A stretch of 7,728 bases of DNA from Chloroflexota bacterium (GTDB lineage Bacteria > Chloroflexota > Anaerolineae > B4-G1), in NCBI GenBank assembly GCA_024232355.1, contig JAAEPW010000112.1, positions 1-7,728 of the forward strand, given 5' to 3'. The notes under the pieces were generated by a model, which searched no databases, had not been told where the DNA came from, and saw nothing but the letters and a program-made list of their open reading frames with translations. Below, piece after piece: positions 1-6,290 of this stretch. The position numbers and the translations under genes were made by a program. How positions within the stretch are numbered: the stretch's first letter is position 1; every line of letters begins with the position of its first letter.

Positions 1-141
1 GAGATCGTTGGAAAATCCAGGATTTGAGGCTGACATCAAGCCGATTTTCCAACAACAGGCTCCGTTAAACGTTGGTTTCAGAGAGATTCTTCGCTCCCGT
101 TGGTTGCTCAGAAGGACATAATCCTTAAGTTGACGCATATG
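1..141. other. Left-edge non-coding stretch with nested inverted repeats
   Basis: I see no recognisable gene here. GTTGGAAAATC at 7-17 is perfectly complementary to GATTTTCCAAC at 43-53, an 11-bp stem around a 25-nt loop. The same left arm can instead fold locally as AAATCC-A-GGATTT (13-25), so two hairpins compete. A third small hairpin is AAGGA-CATAA-TCCTT (112-126). A minus-strand frame from an ATG at 136-138 stays open to the window edge (46 codons). It matches no family I know and overlaps the hairpins, so I do not call it a gene. CCGTTAAAC at 62-70 fits the GTTRRRY core of an integron attC right end, but the rest of such a site would lie outside the window. Confidence 0.5.
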
Positions 142-285
142 CCCCACCGCCCCCGGCCCAAGGGAACAAGCCAGCGCACCACCTGGACAGACCAGGGGAA
201 GACGGCGAGGGAGCGGACTGAGCGGCGGCGGCGGAGGCAATGAGCAGGTCGGGCCGATGGCTCATATGGCAATCTGTGGGCACAT
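142..285 (+). repeat. Type I GC-rich intergenic repeat, copy A
   Basis: This is the first of four copies of a repeat whose hallmark is CCACCGCCCCCGGCCCAAGG, then a small hairpin, then GACGGCGAGGGAG, a GGCGG-rich arm and GGCAATCTGTGG. The hairpin here is CCTGG (182-186), loop ACAGA, CCAGG (192-196), a perfect stem. Similarity to the other copies fades after about 285, so the tail seen in copies B and C is lost or diverged. The left boundary is also shorter than in C, because the GCATT of the left arm is missing. The frames open across it are out of register with those of copy B, which carries a one-base insertion, so I treat it as non-coding. Confidence 0.8.
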
Positions 286-440
286 CCCACTCTTCTTCTC
301 TCATTCCAATCCAGGTTCGTGTTCTCACAGGAACAAAGACCGCCCACTCCTCACCCCACTCCGCCTCCCACCACAGCAAACCAAAGCACCCTGCCCAAAT
401 ACGTCCCACCGAAAGACACAGCATCCCCATCCCCCATCCC
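286..440. other. C/A-rich spacer without a gene
   Basis: This is a strongly strand-biased spacer between repeat copies A and B. The plus strand is rich in C and A with few G, and long open frames arise on both strands simply because stop codons are rare in such composition. I see no ribosome-binding site, domain or codon pattern that supports a gene. Confidence 0.5.
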
Positions 441-475
441 CCAACTCCCCACCCCGCACCCCACCGCCCCCGGCC
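423..475 (-). other. G-quadruplex-prone tract (minus strand)
   Basis: On the plus strand, runs of four or five C are separated by one to four bases; read on the minus strand they are G-runs. There are at least six runs of four or more G with short loops (for example GGGG-T-GGGG-AGTT-GGGGG-AT-GGGGG-AT-GGGG). This easily meets the usual four-run quadruplex pattern. The tract forms the left shoulder of repeat copy B. Whether it folds in the cell cannot be told from sequence. Confidence 0.6.
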
Positions 476-638
476 CAAGGGAAACAAGCCAATGTACCAC
501 CTGGACAGACCAGGGGAAGACGGCGAGGGAGTGGACTGGGGCACGTCGGTTGCGGAGGTAATGGGTCAGGTCAGGCCGATAGAACTTGTGGCAATCTGTG
601 GACACACTGACAGCAATCTCGATCTCCAACAGCGGCAG
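441..638 (+). repeat. Type I GC-rich intergenic repeat, copy B
   Basis: This is a near full-length copy, roughly 80-90% identical to copy C by eye. It runs from a CCAACTCCC shoulder through the CCGCCCCCGGCCCAAGG arm, the hairpin CCTGG (500-504), loop ACAGA, CCAGG (510-514), a degenerate GG-rich right arm ending GCGGAGGTAATG (552-563), and a tail with GGCAATCTGTGG and CGATCTCCA. Compared with A, C and D it has an extra A in the GGGAAACAAG segment. That insertion shifts any reading frame and argues against a protein-coding role. It abuts a type II repeat at 641. Confidence 0.85.
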
Positions 639-640
639 AG

Positions 641-790
641 TGCCCAAACACCAACTCCCCCCCGCCGCATTCCATCGGTCTTTGCCCAAGGTTCATTACC
701 AGGGTTTCTCACAGGGAGAAAGCGATGCCATCCGAGGTATCCCACCTCTGTTTCAGCGGTGGCGAGCAATGGGGTGGGGACGAGGGGGGG
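641..790 (+). repeat. Type II GC-rich intergenic repeat, copy E
   Basis: This copy shares with type I the left arm GCATTCCAYCG, six variable bases, then GCCCAAGG (667-691), but it has a different centre. The sequence CATTACCAGG is followed by a perfect hairpin TTTCTC (705-710), loop ACAGG, GAGAAA (716-721). The right arm CGGTGGCGAGCAATGGGG (757-774) partly complements the left arm. A second copy lies at about 7460-7605 with the same stem and a shorter loop. It contains no plausible gene, and the frames crossing it on the minus strand are the same spurious frame seen in the other copy. It behaves like a mobile or amplified hairpin element of about 105 bp core. Confidence 0.75.
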
Positions 791-805
791 GTAGGGAGGA
801 TTGGG
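771..805 (+). other. G-quadruplex-prone tract (plus strand)
   Basis: The G-runs are GGGG (771-774), GGGG (776-779), an eight-G run (784-791), GGG (794-796) and GGG (803-805), separated by one to six bases. The tract is the right shoulder of repeat copy E. Because the left shoulder is C-rich, the two flanks could also pair with each other. Confidence 0.5.
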
Positions 806-929
806 ATCGAGTTGAGGGCTCTACTCCAAAACTGATGCCCGATGGTTAATTACCCGCATCGTATTGGGCCACTATCGGAATCTCCAGACATAGAAGCCGG
901 TCCACTGCTGGGCCGAGAGTGTTTCCACG
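806..929. other. Short spacer downstream of the nitroreductase gene
   Basis: This is the region just past the stop codon of the minus-strand nitroreductase. I see no clear stem followed by a U-run, so no intrinsic terminator can be called. A weak GATGC...GCATC pairing (834-859) is the only structure noticed. Confidence 0.4.
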
Positions 930-1772
930 TCAGTTCACCCAGCTTACCGTGTACTCGGTCAACTCGTCTGCTTTCTCGATTCCAGGCTCGTCCATCTCCC
1001 AGCGACCTTCTAGATCAAGCTCGCGCGCCGTCAGTTCAAAGTGACTCATAGCGATGCCCATGTCTATGCGTTGCAAGTCGGCGATTTTTGTGAGTTTTTC
1101 CTCGGTCATATAACCCGGGGTTCGCTGAAGGTAAAAGTGCCACGCGCTGCCATCCTTGATGATTCGCCACGGCTGCTTGTTGGAGGCCGATGGCCCCAGG
1201 CGTACCATCTCTAGCGGCGTGGCGTAGTCACCGATCTCTTCCCTTGAAAGGGACGCACTGAATCGGGCATCGAAAAACAACTGTTCCCACGGGAGCCGGT
1301 TAGCCGCGTCCGTGCCCTGGCTGCGGGGTTTTTTGGCAATGTAGCCCACGGAGGCTACGGCCGGTACATGTTCCTCTTTACTGATCGATATTTTTTGGGC
1401 AAAGCTACTTTTGTCAAAGCTTCCCCCGAGCCAACATGTACCCAGGCCGATGTCCGTCGCAAACAGGATGATGCGCTCCATCAGATAGCCAAAATCTTCC
1501 AAGTTTTTCTCGCCATCCCTCGCCGCGCCAATGATGAACCCTGCGGCCTCTTTGATGACACCATAGGTTCCCAGGTCCTTTAGGACTTTGCGATCTTGCT
1601 CTGTGGCAGTGACGAGTTCAAAACGTGCGGTTGTACCCAATGGTCCGGTTTGATCAGTGGACAAAAAGTCTGCCAACAGCCGCCGCTGCTCCTCTTTGAC
1701 AGATTGCTCGAGGTAGCTTCGGCATGAGAAACGCTCAGGGATAATCTCGGTTATAGATTTACTATACGACAT
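930..1772 (-). CDS. Nitroreductase-family protein (TM1586-like)
   Basis: This is a 280-residue flavin-dependent nitroreductase-fold protein, expected to be cytoplasmic and to use FMN and NAD(P)H; the substrate is unknown. The N-terminus has the family's early R-x-S motif (RFSCRSY, residues 14-20). A central helix carries DFGYLMERIILFATDIGLGTCWLGG (about 93-117), the usual dimer and flavin-side helix ending in a glycine-rich turn. VPAVASVGYIAKKPR (136-150) is the typical closing strand. A second GPSASNKQPWRII segment (193-205) repeats the flavin-contact pattern. That arrangement resembles the putative TM nitroreductase family, where one chain holds both halves. GGAG lies 8 nt upstream of the ATG, supporting this start. 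It follows the SnoaL-like gene by 234 bp, with a strong hairpin between, so it may have its own promoter; none is convincing. Function is assigned from motifs, not a search. Confidence 0.88.
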   Translation of the reverse strand: MSYSKSITEIIPERFSCRSYLEQSVKEEQRRLLADFLSTDQTGPLGTTARFELVTATEQDRKVLKDLGTYGVIKEAAGFIIGAARDGEKNLEDFGYLMERIILFATDIGLGTCWLGGSFDKSSFAQKISISKEEHVPAVASVGYIAKKPRSQGTDAANRLPWEQLFFDARFSASLSREEIGDYATPLEMVRLGPSASNKQPWRIIKDGSAWHFYLQRTPGYMTEEKLTKIADLQRIDMGIAMSHFELTARELDLEGRWEMDEPGIEKADELTEYTVSWVN

Positions 1773-1945
1773 TTGTAATTCTCCATTTTATATGTTCTCA
1801 GCGATTAGATAGTATCGGATCTCGGGTAGTTTACGTGGATGGCATATCAGACTTGTGAATATGTAGGGTCAGATTGTACTCGCTCCCAGATGTGGAACGT
1901 GGACGGCTCGTCTGCTTGAGCACCAAAGTCCTAAAGAGCCAGTTT

Positions 1946-1972
1946 ACGGGGCTGCCAAATCGGCAGCCCCGT
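1946..1972 (-). terminator. Strong 11-bp hairpin after the SnoaL-like gene
   Basis: ACGGGGCTGCC (1946-1956) pairs perfectly with GGCAGCCCCGT (1962-1972) around the loop AAATC. It lies 34 nt past the stop codon of the minus-strand gene at 2007, where a terminator would be expected. No clean U-run follows on the minus strand (AAACTGGCTC comes next), so it may be an imperfect terminator, a 3'-end stabiliser or a partial attenuator before the nitroreductase. The 9-base direct repeat AGCCAGTTT flanks it (1937-1945 and 1991-1999). Confidence 0.55.
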
Positions 1973-2006
1973 GTCAGGTCAAGTGATAGCAGCCAGTTTC
2001 TACCTG

Positions 2007-2423
2007 TTAGGAAGGTATAGCGCCGAGCTGCTGCATCAGCCCCAGTGCATTTGTAGTCTGCCATTCTGCTGTTACTTTGCCATTCTTTACTTCTCGGATG
2101 AATTGGCCTGTACCCACTATACGTTTGTTCGTTGCCGGAATGCCATAGAACTCTCCGCTGTGTGTCATGTCATTGGTGTAATCCACAGACACGAGATCTC
2201 CTTCGGCAATCACACGGAGGAATTTCATGTCCATATCTGTCATCCCTGTGCACAATACGCCACGCATAAAGCCAATGTACTGCTGTTTGTTTATGGGGTC
2301 TGCGCCATCACCAACGTAGAAGAAATCATCATCGAGCAACTCGTCTACCTTTTCCCACTCACCATTCATAATGGCCTCTGAAACGCCTAGTGCAATTTCT
2401 TTGTTTTGTTCTAACGCTGACAT
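2007..2423 (-). CDS. SnoaL-like / NTF2-fold ester cyclase-family protein
   Basis: This is a 138-residue protein, the usual length for one NTF2-like alpha+beta barrel domain. An N-terminal helix (residues 1-30) is followed by DDDFFYVGDG (31-40), the INKQQYIGFMRGV helix (44-56), paired strands VIAEGDLVSVDYTND (71-85), GEFYGIPATNKRIVGTGQFIREVKNGKVTAEWQTTN (90-125) and the closing GLMQQLGAIP (128-137). The ending and the G-x-P-A-T-x-K segment are typical of SnoaL-like polyketide cyclase / ester cyclase proteins. The fold also serves isomerases and plain binding proteins, so the reaction is unknown. AAAGGAG lies 6 nt before the ATG, a strong ribosome-binding site that fixes the start. It sits 154 bp downstream of the BTAD regulator gene on the same strand, behind a promoter with SARP-type direct repeats, which suggests control by that regulator. 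Confidence 0.85.
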   Translation of the reverse strand: MSALEQNKEIALGVSEAIMNGEWEKVDELLDDDFFYVGDGADPINKQQYIGFMRGVLCTGMTDMDMKFLRVIAEGDLVSVDYTNDMTHSGEFYGIPATNKRIVGTGQFIREVKNGKVTAEWQTTNALGLMQQLGAIPS

Positions 2424-2496
2424 ATCTATCTCCTTTGATTCGAGTTTACGAGTTGGATTTACCAGCTACTATAGCTAACCATCTCTTTATGTTTAG

Positions 2497-2540
2497 AGTA
2501 TAGCAGGTCAGCGTAACCTTGACGTTAACAAAACGTAAAC
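2497..2540 (-). promoter_or_regulatory. Extended -10 promoter with three 11-bp-phased SARP-type boxes
   Basis: Read on the minus strand, the heptamers GTTTACG (2534-2540), GTTAACG (2523-2529) and GGTTACG (2512-2518) recur at exact 11-bp steps. They are followed by TGCTATACT (2497-2505), an extended -10 with five of six consensus bases. The gap from the last heptamer to the -10 hexamer is 9 bp, or 8 bp if the register is shifted by one base (TTTACGT type). No good -35 is present. Promoters activated by Streptomyces SARP regulators are known for tandem heptamers at 11-bp spacing, with the last about 8 bp before the -10. That matches both this layout and the neighbouring BTAD regulator. That this regulator binds here is inference. 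Confidence 0.65.
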
Positions 2541-2577
2541 AGTCGGGGTATGACGAGCACGAGACACACTCCAAATG

Positions 2578-5500
2578 CTATTGAACTTTCGCTTCAAGCC
2601 GGACAATTTCGTCCAGGAGACGTTGGTACCCATCCTGTTTGGCAACGAGGCGCGCTGCCGTGAGATATCTTTGCGCTTGTTCAGAAGGCAAGAGGGGAAT
2701 AAACCATACCCGTATCTGTGTGACCAGGTAGCGGAGATCGAGTTCCTCAGCTTGAGCCAGGGCGGTGGAGAGACGGTCAACAGCCAGATCACGTTGACCT
2801 TGACGCTCGGCTACCAACCCCAGGCTAGCCGTCAGGCCGGCTATCCGTTCCGGGACGGAGAATTGTTTGGCCAAGGATAGTCCTTCGCCAAAGTACTGCT
2901 CAGCTGATACTAGATCATTTTCGGCCAGGGCGATTTCGCCCAAAGTGGACAGCAAAAAGGGGATTGCAGTGAGGAAACCCGTTTCTTGAGCCAGGGACAA
3001 GCCCCGCCGGGCGTATTCGGCAGCAGTGGGGTCATTTTGCAGATATAGGTGATAGGCCAGGTTGTTGTGAAAGAGAATGTAAAGATCCTGGAATCCCGGT
3101 GCATACGGGGCATCTGCGGGCCTGCTAACATCAATCCCTTTGCGATAAAGCTCGACAGCAGCTGCAAGATCACCCCGCTTGGCGAACATGTTTCCCAACG
3201 CATACTTGATTCGACCTGACGTCACGACACCCACTGCCGGATTGGTAGACATGTTCATTCCCTGCTGGCTCAACAAATCCTCGGCTTTCTGCAAATGAGC
3301 AATAGCCCCTTCCAAGTCAAGACCGGAATCACCGAGGGCAACCCCGCGCAGATATTCGGCGTTGATGCCATTTTCCGGGCGGTCACTCTCACTGATCATG
3401 TCTGCCAGGGCAAGCACCTCATCGTAGCGGGGCACAAATAGCAATGCCAGAGTCAGGTTGAGATGTATCACATCTTCTTTGATTGGATTATGGCTCAAGT
3501 CGAGGGCGGTGAACAACACCTCGGATGCCCTGGAAAAGTCTCCAGCTTGCATACAAGCCTGGCCTAGGGCCACCAGAATAGCTTGGCGCTGAGATTGGTC
3601 GTCAAGCAGATCGGTCTGGGCCAAGGATTGATCGTAAAATGCAATCGCTTCGTTCCAGGCGGCCAGATTGACTGCTTGTTGCCCGGCCCGAAAGGCGAAT
3701 TTGGCCGCCCGTTGTGGAACGCCTCCCTCGGCAAAGTGATGGGCCAACAACCCGGCCACCGTGTCAATATGATGGTGATAAATGATCTCCAGAGCCTCGG
3801 CCACGCGGCGATGGAACAGACGACGGCGTGGTTCACCGATCTCTCGAGCTGCTACCTCCAGTGTCAAATGATGGTCGAAAACATAGCGTGAACCTTCGAG
3901 TGGGTGGACTAGGGCCAGCGATTGCAGTTCGTCGAGGTGAGCCAGCACGGCATCGTCCGAAAGCGCAACCGCGTGAGCCACGACCTCAAACTCAAACTCA
4001 CGCCCAATCACCACTGCTGCACTCAACACCTGCCAGCTTGCCTCCGACAGCCGAGCCAGGTGTGATCGAATCAGTCTATAAACTGTCTGTGGGACAACGT
4101 CCGCTATACGTAGCCCGGCCAGGTCAACCTTTCCATCAGGGAAAAGGAACTGGTTATCACGGGCGTAACGGACCAGCTCTGTCAAAAAAAAGGGATTCCC
4201 TTCTGATTTTTTGCTCAGCCAATCGGCCAGAGGCGAAGCATGGGTGCTGCTCAAACGCAGAGCATATAAGGCTATATCAGACTGAGTCAAACGGTCGAGG
4301 GTCAAACGTTCCAGACGAGCCTCACGTAAAAGCGTTTCCGCTAAAATCATCAGTGACGAACCTGGAACGGCCTGACGGGTTGTAGCCACAAAAGAAATCG
4401 GGGCAGTCTCTCTTCCAGCCTTACGAATCAAATACCCCAACAAGCCCAGGGTAGACGAGTCGGCCCAATGCAAGTCATCCAACGCCAGAATAAGGGGCAT
4501 CTGGCCGGCCAACGCCAACAAGAATTGGCTGACGCCTTCCCAAAGACGAATTTCATCCAGGGCCCGTGAGACAGTTGCCGGATCCTGGACGCCCGGCGTC
4601 AGTTCGGGCAAGAGGCGGGCCGCTTCGGTTTGCCAAATGGGGGGCAGGTTGAGGTTGAGCCTCAAAGTTGGCCAGGCAGGGTGGGTCAAGACGCTTCGCA
4701 ACGCCTCAATGATGGGCTGGTAGGGTAAAATAGATTCGAGTTCACGGGCCTGCCCAGTCAGGGCGAGGGGCGCGGCGACGTTTGATTTTTGTTTCGCTTG
4801 GATAAATTGTTCAACCAAGCGCGACTTGCCAATTCCCGCTTCTCCCTCGATCAGCACCAGTCTACGTGATGTAGCCAACTCGTTGAGCGCACGCAGTTCG
4901 GCCTCGCGCCCGACAAAGGGGGAGGGGCCAACAGTCTGCGGAGGCTTTGGCTGCAATGATGGCGGCGCGGGTTCGGGCAATGGTTCCAGGCTCAGTGTGT
5001 CGGTGATGATGCCATCGTAGAGATTACGAGTTTCATCCATTGGCGGCACGCCCATTTCCTCGGCCAGCATGTGGCGGAAATTCTCGTACCGGCGGATGGC
5101 CCCTGCCCGATTACCGGCACGATAGTGCATCCGCATGGCTAGGCGCTGCAAATCCTCCTGAAGCGGGTCAAAAGCTAGGGCCTGGTCCAAAGCTTCCAAC
5201 GCCGCGCGAAAATCTCGTCGAGCTTCGTACAGTTGCCCGAGCCTGATCAGGCCCCTGACCGCCAAACGGTGGTAGTGTTCACGTTCGACCGTCGCCCAGT
5301 CATCAAACTCGGGCAGGTTGGGCAGGGTAAAGCCGCTTAGGAAATCATCCTGATAGAGGTCGAGGGCTTGTTGCAAAAATTCGAGACTGGCGCTGGGTGT
5401 CGATATTCGAGCTTCAAAGATACGAGTGTCAACTTTTGCCTGCTCTGCCAAGGCCAGGGCGTCGCTATCAACAATGAGCCGCGTACCCAATGCTTTCCGC

Positions 5501-5706
5501 AACCCGGATAGCGCAACACGTAAATTCTGTTGTGCGGTCTGCCGGTCAAAATCAGGCCAAAAGAAAGCCAGCAACCGGTCACGCGTAAGTGGGTTGGGAT
5601 GGGCAGCCACGTAATAGAGAATCGCCCGGCTTTTGCGGCGGGTTATGGTGATCGGGCGTTGATCGATTGTGATTTCGGGTGTTCCGAGCAGACGAATGGA
5701 TAGCAT
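2578..5706 (-). CDS. BTAD-domain ATPase/TPR transcriptional regulator (SARP/AfsR-like)
   Basis: This is a cytoplasmic transcription factor of 1042 residues. Residues 2-90 form an OmpR-type winged helix (RLLGTPEI..., RDRLLAFFWPDFD, NLRVALSGLRKALG). About 91-236 is the bacterial transcriptional activation domain, with helices such as ALDLYQDDFLSGF and EHYHRLAVRGLIRLGQ. A proline-rich linker (about 237-261) leads to FVGRE (264-268), Walker A GEAGIGKS (288-295) and Walker B LILALDDLHW (405-414). GNPFFLTEL (503-511) is usual in this ATPase family. From about 650 to the end the protein is helical with TPR-like pairs, and there is no C-terminal LuxR helix-turn-helix. The frame extends 14 codons further upstream to 5748. 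I choose the ATG at 5706 because the family motif starts immediately after it and GAGG lies just upstream. Ligand and partners are unknown. It lies directly upstream of the SnoaL-like gene. Confidence 0.92.
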   Translation of the reverse strand: MLSIRLLGTPEITIDQRPITITRRKSRAILYYVAAHPNPLTRDRLLAFFWPDFDRQTAQQNLRVALSGLRKALGTRLIVDSDALALAEQAKVDTRIFEARISTPSASLEFLQQALDLYQDDFLSGFTLPNLPEFDDWATVEREHYHRLAVRGLIRLGQLYEARRDFRAALEALDQALAFDPLQEDLQRLAMRMHYRAGNRAGAIRRYENFRHMLAEEMGVPPMDETRNLYDGIITDTLSLEPLPEPAPPSLQPKPPQTVGPSPFVGREAELRALNELATSRRLVLIEGEAGIGKSRLVEQFIQAKQKSNVAAPLALTGQARELESILPYQPIIEALRSVLTHPAWPTLRLNLNLPPIWQTEAARLLPELTPGVQDPATVSRALDEIRLWEGVSQFLLALAGQMPLILALDDLHWADSSTLGLLGYLIRKAGRETAPISFVATTRQAVPGSSLMILAETLLREARLERLTLDRLTQSDIALYALRLSSTHASPLADWLSKKSEGNPFFLTELVRYARDNQFLFPDGKVDLAGLRIADVVPQTVYRLIRSHLARLSEASWQVLSAAVVIGREFEFEVVAHAVALSDDAVLAHLDELQSLALVHPLEGSRYVFDHHLTLEVAAREIGEPRRRLFHRRVAEALEIIYHHHIDTVAGLLAHHFAEGGVPQRAAKFAFRAGQQAVNLAAWNEAIAFYDQSLAQTDLLDDQSQRQAILVALGQACMQAGDFSRASEVLFTALDLSHNPIKEDVIHLNLTLALLFVPRYDEVLALADMISESDRPENGINAEYLRGVALGDSGLDLEGAIAHLQKAEDLLSQQGMNMSTNPAVGVVTSGRIKYALGNMFAKRGDLAAAVELYRKGIDVSRPADAPYAPGFQDLYILFHNNLAYHLYLQNDPTAAEYARRGLSLAQETGFLTAIPFLLSTLGEIALAENDLVSAEQYFGEGLSLAKQFSVPERIAGLTASLGLVAERQGQRDLAVDRLSTALAQAEELDLRYLVTQIRVWFIPLLPSEQAQRYLTAARLVAKQDGYQRLLDEIVRLEAKVQ

Positions 5707-5715
5707 AGCCTCACT

Positions 5716-5740
5716 ATTATAGCTATACTCTCTATTCGCA
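5716..5740 (-). promoter_or_regulatory. Probable promoter of the BTAD regulator gene
   Basis: On the minus strand a perfect TATAAT (5716-5721) lies 16 bp downstream of a poor -35, TTGTGC. The box ends only 9 nt before the ATG at 5706, so transcription from it would begin almost at the start codon, giving a leaderless or near-leaderless mRNA. A CAATT-CAAACA-AATTG inverted repeat (5741-5756) sits just upstream, at or behind the -35 position, and could be an operator. An upstream alternative promoter is not excluded. Confidence 0.4.
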
Positions 5741-5756
5741 CAATTCAAACAAATTG

Positions 5757-5991
5757 CGGTCAGGGCTATGCGAGTTCTTTTATCCGAGCCTTAGCAGCGC
5801 CGCTCCCTCTGGGTTCTCTAGTAGTGGTTCGAACAATTGAGTCGCCGGGATGACAAAGCTACTTGGAAGCACTGAGGGTAAATTACTGACGAGGTCGGCG
5901 CTAAAGACCATCACCATTTATCAAAGATGCACAGATTTCTGATGCTGTAGTGAGTCAAGGAGGTAGCGCCCCGTCCCAACGCCTCCCACCG
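5757..5991. other. Gene-free stretch upstream of the regulator
   Basis: I see no gene, tRNA or clear repeat here. The composition is ordinary, unlike the C-rich repeats that follow. A GGTTCGAAC (around 5827-5835) resembles a tRNA T-loop, but its flanks do not pair. Its right end (from about 5965) becomes C-rich and grades into repeat copy C. Confidence 0.4.
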
Positions 5992-6190
5992 CCAACTCCC
6001 ACCCCGCATTCCACCGCCCCCGGCCCAAGGAAACAAGGCAATGCACCACCTGGCCAGACCAGGGGGAGACGGCGAGGGAGCGGACTGGGGCGTGGCGGCG
6101 GCGGAGGTAATGAGCAGGTCAGGTCGATAGGTCTTGTGGCAATCTGTGGGAACACAAACAACAATCCCGATCTCCATCATCGGCAGATTG
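5992..6190 (+). repeat. Type I GC-rich intergenic repeat, copy C
   Basis: This is the best-preserved copy. The left arm CATTCCACCGCCCCC (6007-6021) pairs imperfectly with the right arm GGCGGCGGAGGTAATG (6097-6112), with about 12 of 16 positions complementary by hand alignment and one gap. Between them is the hairpin CCTGG (6049-6053), loop CCAGA, CCAGG (6059-6063). The first loop base differs from copies A and B, while the stem is unchanged. A shared tail (GGCAATCTGTGG, then CGATCTCCATCATCGGCAG) continues to about 6190, as in copy B. The orientation is the same as in all other copies. Confidence 0.85.
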
Positions 6191-6290
6191 TCCACCACCC
6201 ACAAATCGCCAATCACCACAACAAACCCAACTTGGCAGCAAGAATCCCCCCCCCCCGCTTGTGGTCACAGACAACGCCTTCCACCGATCC
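6191..6290. other. C/A-rich spacer between repeats C and D
   Basis: This low-complexity spacer has a run of 11 C (6246-6256) and a plus strand dominated by C and A. I see no coding signal. Confidence 0.4.

Noticed and set aside
125..794. Several long overlapping open frames on both strands across repeats A, B and E
   Set aside because: They are proline/arginine or tryptophan/glycine-rich translations of GC-rich repeat DNA. The same frames recur in the other copies, indels between copies shift them, and no ribosome-binding sites or domains are visible.
2578..4385. Open frames on the plus strand and in other minus frames within the regulator gene
   Set aside because: They are shadows of the 1042-residue frame, which has clear domains throughout.
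5707..5748. Fourteen-codon N-terminal extension of the regulator
   Set aside because: The winged-helix motif begins right after the ATG at 5706, which has GAGG upstream. The extension would also overlap the best -10 box.
5820..5845. tRNA T-loop-like GGTTCGAAC
   Set aside because: The five bases on either side do not pair, and no acceptor or anticodon arm can be built around it.
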